Below are positions 49,399 to 54,271 of a stretch of DNA of 54,271 nucleotides, piece by piece (within the stretch, counting starts at the first letter, position 1; each line of letters opens with the position of its first letter). The notes under the pieces are model-generated. The model was not told where the DNA came from and did no database searches. It was given only the letters and a program-made list of their open reading frames with translations. The position numbers and the translations under genes are program-made. This DNA comes from Patescibacteria group bacterium (GTDB taxonomy: Bacteria; Patescibacteriota; Doudnabacteria; UBA920), in assembly GCA_013387205.1 (NCBI GenBank), contig WARV01000012.1, positions 1-54,271 on the forward strand. Reading direction: 5' to 3'.

Positions 49399-51348
49399 TC
49401 AGTAGTTCTTTAAAAAATCCTGCATTTTGCGGCTTTCATCCAATGCTTGCCTGGCAGCAGCTTCTGGTTTGACCAGTAAGCCTAACAAGACATCCGGTTT
49501 TTCTATAATTGATATTCGGGACAAAGATTGCCGTGCGGATTTAACGTGCTGGAGAATTTTTTTGGCTATATTTGGGATGATTTTATTCCAAAACAATTTT
49601 TGCAGTTTTTGTTCATCGCGTTTGAGGTCTACGGCCTTTTTGTAAAAAATACCCAGAACTTCCGCGCCAACGTAATTGATTCTGCCTGCACGCAAATCCT
49701 CCAGCCAATCATGTGCGTCATCGTTCAATTGGCGGGCAATGAGATAATGCGTGAAAAAACTTTTAAGATTTTTTGCTTCTATTGAGCCGGCAGGATATCC
49801 AATCAACATCAAAATAGTAAGCGGACCCAAGGCGTGCCCCAAACTTTTGTCTGCCAGCTGCTGTAAATTTTTAAAATCAGGGAGATTTTTGGGAACCGAC
49901 AGCTTGCCGTCCATAATTTGAACGCTGCAGTTTTTGCTCTCCCAAGCATTGGCCGCGTCAATATTATTCAAAATACCATTAACTAAGCTGTAATTATTAT
50001 TACGGCCGAACAGCCCTGTATAACAAGCGGTGACTTCCCGCAGACCAATATTAGCCACAGGCAAAAAATCAATATTACCCTCGCCATCAAAAAAGTCATC
50101 ATAAATAGTGTAAGCAATCCAGCCAAAAAGATTTGCCGTCCCCAAATCAATCACCCGCCTGTCCGTGATTCGTTTTCCTCTATCCCCCAAGCTTTCCCTG
50201 AACCAAAAAGGCAAAAGCCCGATTTGCCGGTCAATATCCTTTTCCGTTGTTTTATCCAAAGCCATAAGCGCATAATCTTTTACTTCCGGCGGTAAAGAGG
50301 AAAGTCTTGTATTTGCCTGATTGACAATGCTTTGGTATATTTTTTCATCCTGGGCACGGGAATTGTTACCAGGCTGCTTTGCAGGTTTATCGAGCAGCGG
50401 CAGATATTTCACCAGAGCTTCAAGACAGAAAGCCGTGGTTACACTGCCGGTTCCGGCAAAGCGTTTTTTCCCATTTTCTTCCGGAGCCAAATAAAAGGCA
50501 TTAGCAGGCCAACCTTTGCCATCGAAATTTTGCAAAAGATAATCTATGCTTTTCTCCAGTTCTTGCGGATTTTGGCAATCCAGATTGATTAAGGCGGAGA
50601 CGCTGAGCGCCGTGTCCAATGGATTGCCCCAGGAAAAATCTGGCTGTCTTTTTGAAACCAGGTATTCTGCTAGCTTTTCTTTGTAGCTTCCCTGATAAGA
50701 CCGCGAGATGAAATATGCTATGGGAATAGCTGAATAATATAAGGAGGCAAATTTTTTTGCTTTTATCGCTTGGTCAAAAAATGTGAGTATTTTGGGCAAC
50801 CGCACTTTTTGCATTGAAAGGAAATACGCCACATTGGCATTTACGGCCAAGTCGACATCCTGCCAAACTTTTGGCGCTCTCCTATCTACCAACCAGGTAT
50901 TATAAGGTCCGCCCGGTTCTATTTCCGTGTTTGCCAGCAGTTTAACAATGTGGGCCAAAACTTCTCCGTTGATGGTGTTGGAATTATAGCCGGCCAAAGC
51001 CGTTAATGCACAAAAGGTATCATCCAAATCATCCGGGTATGGAGTTAATCCGGCCTCCTGGGATTTTCTCTGCCAATAGTTAAAAGACCATTGTTGGCTT
51101 TTTTGCGATAACAAAAATCGGACAGCTTTCTGTCTTACCTTATCCGCCTTGGCTGAACGGGGCAAAGAATTTAAGCAATGTAAAATATTGGAAGTAAAAA
51201 AGGGCGTACGGTGAATTCTTGCTTTTTTAAAGTCATCTTGGCGGCCAGAATCCAAACCCAAAAAACTGCCGTCCGATTGCTGTTCCCTAGCCAAAAAATG
51301 GACGCCTTGACTTAAAATTTTGCGGATTTTTCCAGGAATTGTATTCAT
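49399..51348 (-). CDS. Two-domain terpene-synthase-like enzyme (class II plus class I motifs)
   Basis: A 649-aa protein. The ATG at 51348 overlaps the kinase stop (ATGA), so they are coupled; a longer frame to 51402 lies inside the kinase gene. The N-terminal half has alpha-barrel repeats of the terpenoid-cyclase/prenyltransferase type (QQSDGSF at 23-29; QPDFSWGNPLDTALSVSALI; GTGSVTTAFCLEAL) and the class II acid motif DLDD (107-110). The C-terminal half has two class I Asp-rich motifs 126 residues apart: YDDFFD (416-421) and QLNDDAHDWLEDLRAGR (540-556), the second like the squalene/phytoene synthase motif. It could cyclise a prenyl diphosphate, but the substrate is unknown and no isoprenoid pathway gene lies nearby. 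Confidence 0.7.
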   Translation of the reverse strand: MNTIPGKIRKILSQGVHFLAREQQSDGSFLGLDSGRQDDFKKARIHRTPFFTSNILHCLNSLPRSAKADKVRQKAVRFLLSQKSQQWSFNYWQRKSQEAGLTPYPDDLDDTFCALTALAGYNSNTINGEVLAHIVKLLANTEIEPGGPYNTWLVDRRAPKVWQDVDLAVNANVAYFLSMQKVRLPKILTFFDQAIKAKKFASLYYSAIPIAYFISRSYQGSYKEKLAEYLVSKRQPDFSWGNPLDTALSVSALINLDCQNPQELEKSIDYLLQNFDGKGWPANAFYLAPEENGKKRFAGTGSVTTAFCLEALVKYLPLLDKPAKQPGNNSRAQDEKIYQSIVNQANTRLSSLPPEVKDYALMALDKTTEKDIDRQIGLLPFWFRESLGDRGKRITDRRVIDLGTANLFGWIAYTIYDDFFDGEGNIDFLPVANIGLREVTACYTGLFGRNNNYSLVNGILNNIDAANAWESKNCSVQIMDGKLSVPKNLPDFKNLQQLADKSLGHALGPLTILMLIGYPAGSIEAKNLKSFFTHYLIARQLNDDAHDWLEDLRAGRINYVGAEVLGIFYKKAVDLKRDEQKLQKLFWNKIIPNIAKKILQHVKSARQSLSRISIIEKPDVLLGLLVKPEAAARQALDESRKMQDFLKNY

Positions 51349-52787
51349 GCGGTGAACTCTACGGTAAACGTTGAACCTTGAACCGGCAGACTTTTTACGC
51401 AAATGTTCCCTCCGAAATCTTTTTCAACGATATTTTTTGTGGTGGAAAGCCCTATCCCAGTGCCTTTTTCTAAATTTTTGGTGGTGAAAAACGGGTCGAA
51501 TATTTTCTCCAAAATATCAGGCGCAATCCCGCAGCCCCAATCCTGTACTTCCAGCCTGACTATATGGTGATTCTCGGCAAGCCGTATTTCCACTGCCCTT
51601 TTCCCGTTATCTTGCGCGGGCATATCGTCATAAGCATCTATGGCATTGGCTACTAAATTAGACAGCATCTGATGGAATTTTACGGGACTGCCGAAAGCCT
51701 GCACTTCGTGCTGCCTGACAAAATTTAATTCCACGTTAGCCTTGCGAGCCTTAAAATCTAACAGTTGCATTACTTGGTGGATTTCCTCATTCAAAGAAAA
51801 AGAGATTTTGGTTTCCTGATGGGACAGCTGTTTGCGTATGGCTCGGATGAAATTTTCCATCCGCCTTGCCGCGGCAATGCTGCCGTCCAAATAACTTTGG
51901 GCTTCTTCCAAATTCTGTCCTTTAATTTCTGCCAGTTTTCTTACGCTGATGGACACGGCAGTCAAAGGATTAATCAGGTCATGGAAAAGCCCGGAGGACA
52001 ACCGCCCGAACTCCGCGAACCGGTATAGCTGCGACATTTTTTCTACCTGCATTCTCTTTAATTCCCGCGTTCGCTCTTCAACTTTTACTTCCAGCAAATC
52101 CCGTTCCCGCTTTAACTCCGCCTCTGACCTCCGCGCCCGGTGCAGAGATTTTTCTATTTCGCGATTAGAGAGCCATGCAATAGTAACAACCAAAATATAA
52201 GTTATGCAAAATACGATGCCGTCGTTCATCCTGAATTGATAGCTGCTCCAGTAAACCTTGTGGGAGCTTAAATCGTTTAATTGTAAATAGGAAAGTGAAA
52301 TTACGGTAATAATGGTTATTGCGGTTATTAAAAAACTGAACCTTGTATTAATTAAGATACTGCTCATTATAATGATAACTGCATAACTTAAAATCATTTC
52401 AGGAAGAAAGACGCCCCAATAATAAGACCCGCTCGTAACAGCAGCGAAGTAAATGGCTAATAGTATAAAAGATGCCCAAATGAATTTACCTTTTTTAGAC
52501 AAAAAATAAAGGAATACAAAAACGCCCAAAATCAGAATGGGCGAAGTGGCTCCAAAACCTCCGAAGTCAGGGTGGTGAAAAATCCTATAAAAATTATTTA
52601 AGTTGACAATAATCAATAGAATTATTACGGCAAAAAGAATTATATTTAAAATAAGTTCTCTGCGTTTTTTATCCTCCTGGACAGATTTAGCTTTAATGAA
52701 TTTTTCAAATAAAAAATGAGCACTTCGATAAATGAAAGTGCTGCTGAAATGCCGGCATTTTTTTAGTAATTCTGCGCGCGTGCCCAT
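51345..52787 (-). CDS. Membrane sensor histidine kinase
   Basis: A protein of about 480 aa from the ATG at 52787. It has about six membrane helices (about 45-205), a coiled-coil linker, a dimerisation domain with His269 in LFHDLINPLTAV, and a full ATPase domain with the N box (NLVANAIDAY), G1 (DWGCGIAPD), F box (FDPFFTTK) and G2 (GTGIGLSTTKNI). The His box resembles NtrB-like kinases. No periplasmic sensor domain is visible, so it probably senses the membrane itself. A 39-aa ORF ends just before it. Translational coupling to the terpene-synthase-like gene links kinase and enzyme. A GTG at 52799 is an alternative start. Confidence 0.9.
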   Translation of the reverse strand: MGTRAELLKKCRHFSSTFIYRSAHFLFEKFIKAKSVQEDKKRRELILNIILFAVIILLIIVNLNNFYRIFHHPDFGGFGATSPILILGVFVFLYFLSKKGKFIWASFILLAIYFAAVTSGSYYWGVFLPEMILSYAVIIIMSSILINTRFSFLITAITIITVISLSYLQLNDLSSHKVYWSSYQFRMNDGIVFCITYILVVTIAWLSNREIEKSLHRARRSEAELKRERDLLEVKVEERTRELKRMQVEKMSQLYRFAEFGRLSSGLFHDLINPLTAVSISVRKLAEIKGQNLEEAQSYLDGSIAAARRMENFIRAIRKQLSHQETKISFSLNEEIHQVMQLLDFKARKANVELNFVRQHEVQAFGSPVKFHQMLSNLVANAIDAYDDMPAQDNGKRAVEIRLAENHHIVRLEVQDWGCGIAPDILEKIFDPFFTTKNLEKGTGIGLSTTKNIVEKDFGGNICVKSLPVQGSTFTVEFTA

Positions 52788-52798
52788 TTTTTTATCCA

Positions 52799-52918
52799 CT
52801 ATGGTAGTGGCTCTGGCGACCAAGGAAGAAGGATATCTTGCGAAAGCGCAAGATTTTGCAACTTTTCCTGTTTTCGCGCAGCCTTATCAGTGAGCAGAGT
52901 CTGCAAAATATTTTCCAT
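52799..52918 (-). CDS. 39-aa leader ORF before kinase
   Basis: A frame from the ATG at 52918 to TAG at 52799 with product MENILQTLLTDKAARKQEKL and onwards, a charged helix with a Pro-rich end. The stop touches the kinase region (TAGTG), so the kinase could be translated by coupling. Shine-Dalgarno is weak. It could be a real small protein or a translational control ORF. Confidence 0.4.
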   Translation of the reverse strand: MENILQTLLTDKAARKQEKLQNLALSQDILLPWSPEPLP

Positions 52919-52994
52919 ATTTTTACTTTCTGGTTTTTAATTTCGTTTTTGTTTCAGGCCCTCGACCTTAGACCCTTAGATCTTACCTACATTA

Positions 52995-53023
52995 ATTGTA
53001 ATGGAAAATTTAAATAATATCAA
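52995..53023 (-). promoter_or_regulatory. Proximal sigma70 promoter of kinase operon
   Basis: On the minus strand TTGATA (53023-53018) and TACAAT (53000-52995) are 17 bases apart. It would work without the array, so the operon may have a basal and a regulated promoter. Confidence 0.6.
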
Positions 53024-53171
53024 TTACCACGCAAGTTAAGGCTTTCGCGTTCCATGCCGTTCCGGCCGGAAGAGCCGGGAATCCGCGCGTTATCAGCAGG
53101 ATAACCCCGGTTCCCGCCCTCGCGAAAATGACAGAAAATCAAGTTTTTCGTAAAACGCGAAAGTCCTCTAA
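53024..53171 (-). other. Structured region between promoter D and kinase ORFs
   Basis: Contains GTTATC-CTGCT-GATAAC, the palindrome TTCCGGCCGGAA, and repeated TTTCGCG/CGCGAAA segments. Similar GTTATC/GATAAC and CGCGGA elements occur in the typA leader. Confidence 0.45.
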
Positions 53172-53232
53172 AGTATAGTTTTGCAATGGTAAAATAAAAT
53201 CAAAGAAAAAGTAAAATTTTGGTAAAGTATAT
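53172..53232 (-). promoter_or_regulatory. Promoter cassette D: -10 plus four 11-bp repeats
   Basis: The -10 TATACT lies at 53177-53172, then an 11-base gap, then units at 53189-53232 beginning GTAAAAT, TCAAAGA, GTAAAAT and GTAAAGT on the plus strand. It reads toward the kinase operon; the conserved hairpin leader of copies A-C is absent. Confidence 0.75.
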
Positions 53233-53262
53233 TAAAAGTGTATAATTTATTCACGGAGGTAA

Positions 53263-53280
53263 CCCTTCCATTTGGAAGGG
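53263..53280. terminator. Short hairpin upstream of cassette D
   Basis: CCCTTCC and GGAAGGG pair around ATTT. T residues follow on the plus side after a short gap. Confidence 0.45.
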
Positions 53281-53652
53281 GCCTATTCTTTTTCCCGCTT
53301 TTTCTGTCGACCGGCAAATTGACAAACAAGTTATTTTTTGAAATCAAAGCAACTTGCGACCCTAGCTCATCCAAGGCCATGTCTTTACCAAAGACATCCC
53401 TAAAGGACATCACTTCGTTGCCTTTACCAACTTTGCCGCCTGGATTCGCTGCAAACTTTCCTTGAGCCTATCCGTAAACAGTAAAGGTGTTATAATATAA
53501 ATACTGGTGAGATAAAACAAAATTTTAACAAAGTGACCAGAACACAAGCGTTAAAAAATCAAAAAAAGGGAAATACCTATAAAAAAAACGGGTTGCCGGA
53601 TTTTTCTGTTTTGGGGCACTGGCAAGGAATGCCTATCCCGCCGGAGCCTCGT
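53281..53652. other. Region between cassette D and metalloprotease-like gene
   Basis: An 81-aa minus frame (53413-53168) runs into cassette D and looks unreliable. At 53487-53531 a degenerate fifth array may be present (see findings). No other gene is seen. Confidence 0.4.
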
Positions 53653-54126
53653 ATGAAAATAATCCGCAGGCTTGCCAGGAAGTTTGTTAAAATTTCTGTT
53701 TATATCGGAGTTCCTCTGTATATATTTTTCCATTATTTTTACTATATTGATATTCCTAATTCCTGCTATATTTCTATCCGTCCTTCTTTCATAAGCTTTA
53801 GCAACCTGGAAATGAAACGCGGATTAAATTTGCTCAAACAAGATTTGCCGGAGAATTATTTAAAAGTGTGCGCTAACGTAAATAGCATAGATCCAAATTT
53901 CGGATGCGGAGGGTTTGGCGGAGGCTGTTTTTTCCCCAACGAACAAAATTCCACCGAAAAGGGAATGATTGCCATTGGCACCATTCCCGGAAACGCCGCT
54001 AAAACAGCAGCCGCAATTATCCACGAAACTTGCCACGCAATACAGTATCACGAATACCGCGCTTTTAATGAAAAGGAGTGCTATACAATCCAAGACGAAG
54101 CTTATAACAAGCTTACTAGAAAATAA
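53653..54126 (+). CDS. Membrane-anchored putative zinc metalloprotease
   Basis: A 157-aa protein from the ATG at 53653, which has a GGAG 8 bases upstream; a GTG 120 bases further upstream lacks a Shine-Dalgarno. One membrane helix (about 12-32, VKISVYIGVPLYIFFHYFYY) precedes an external part with a Cys/Gly-rich loop (GCGGFGGGCFFP) and a zinc motif HETCH (His124-His128) in AAIIHETCHAIQYHEYRAF, with a candidate third ligand in the following acidic helix. Family unknown. Confidence 0.65.
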   Translation: MKIIRRLARKFVKISVYIGVPLYIFFHYFYYIDIPNSCYISIRPSFISFSNLEMKRGLNLLKQDLPENYLKVCANVNSIDPNFGCGGFGGGCFFPNEQNSTEKGMIAIGTIPGNAAKTAAAIIHETCHAIQYHEYRAFNEKECYTIQDEAYNKLTRK

Positions 54127-54143
54127 TTCAATCGATGTTATAA

Positions 54144-54178
54144 AAAAGCGCAGCACCCAAAGGTGCTGCGCTTTTCTC
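54144..54178 (+). terminator. Rho-independent terminator
   Basis: AAAAGCGCAGCACC pairs with GGTGCTGCGCTTTT around a 4-base loop, followed by CTCTT. After it, to the window end, nothing is recognised. Confidence 0.85.
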
Positions 54179-54271
54179 TTGGCCCCGTACCACTCGCTAC
54201 GACATAAATATCGGCTCGGGTACAGGGCATGCACCATTCATTTTATTATGTCTATGGCACATGGCACGCCA

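Overview
The window most likely comes from a Patescibacteria (Candidate Phyla Radiation) genome, probably of the Parcubacteria/Falkowbacteria type. This is an inference from style: a 133-aa TrbC/VirB2-like pilin, several small lipoproteins with the 'Y.N..YGF.F.YP..W' motif, many starts without a Shine-Dalgarno sequence, small hypothetical proteins and many intergenic palindromes. TGA acts as an ordinary stop (for example the ATGA overlap at the end of csoR), so the code is the standard bacterial one. I saw no CRISPR array, rRNA, transposase or prophage module. One tRNA (His, GUG) is present.

Layout. 1-0.6 kb: end of an ABC exporter. 0.8-6.4 kb (minus): a probable magnesium block made of a soluble MgtE-type sensor with CBS domains, a small membrane protein, an Nramp-like carrier whose metal site has lost the Mn/Fe ligands, a structured mRNA leader in front of that carrier, and an MgtA-type P-type ATPase. 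6.4-14.1 kb: holin-like protein, pilin, a large secreted protein, a HigB toxin remnant with an intact XRE antitoxin, and a run of small housekeeping or hydrolase genes (two HAD phosphatases, Nudix, peptidase E, CPBP protease). 14.1-17.2 kb (minus): zur-znuA-znuC-znuB with an operator inside the promoter. 17.5-20.6 kb: two envelope proteins, one a beta-propeller-like gene cut by an in-frame stop. 20.6-22.9 kb: tRNA-His, a HEAT-like protein and a Fic protein. 23.1-28.5 kb: msrB and a CsoR-controlled copper export operon. 28.6-37.9 kb: a transglutaminase-like protein, gnd, zwf, a Ca2+-type P-type ATPase, an AI-2E family protein and typA. 38-42 kb: small membrane proteins, holA and an OmpR-type response regulator.

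The most unusual part is 44.3-53.3 kb. Four minus-strand transcription units (a CHAP amidase, an M23 endopeptidase, a receiver-only response regulator, and a sensor kinase coupled to a two-domain terpene-synthase-like enzyme) carry the same promoter: a -10 box TATACT, an 11-bp gap, then a 44-bp array of four 11-bp units. Three of them also share a short 5' leader with two hairpins and a strong Shine-Dalgarno. This looks like one regulon that ties a phosphorelay to secreted wall hydrolases and possibly to an isoprenoid product. I do not recognise it as a described system.

Other new-looking items are a two-copy 205-288 bp folding repeat with covarying stems (8.9 and 41.0 kb), AT-rich TACTAA inverted-repeat arrays (0.6, 34.5 and 40.0 kb), three small genes of 38, 39 and 51 codons, and a possible attenuator in front of tRNA-His.
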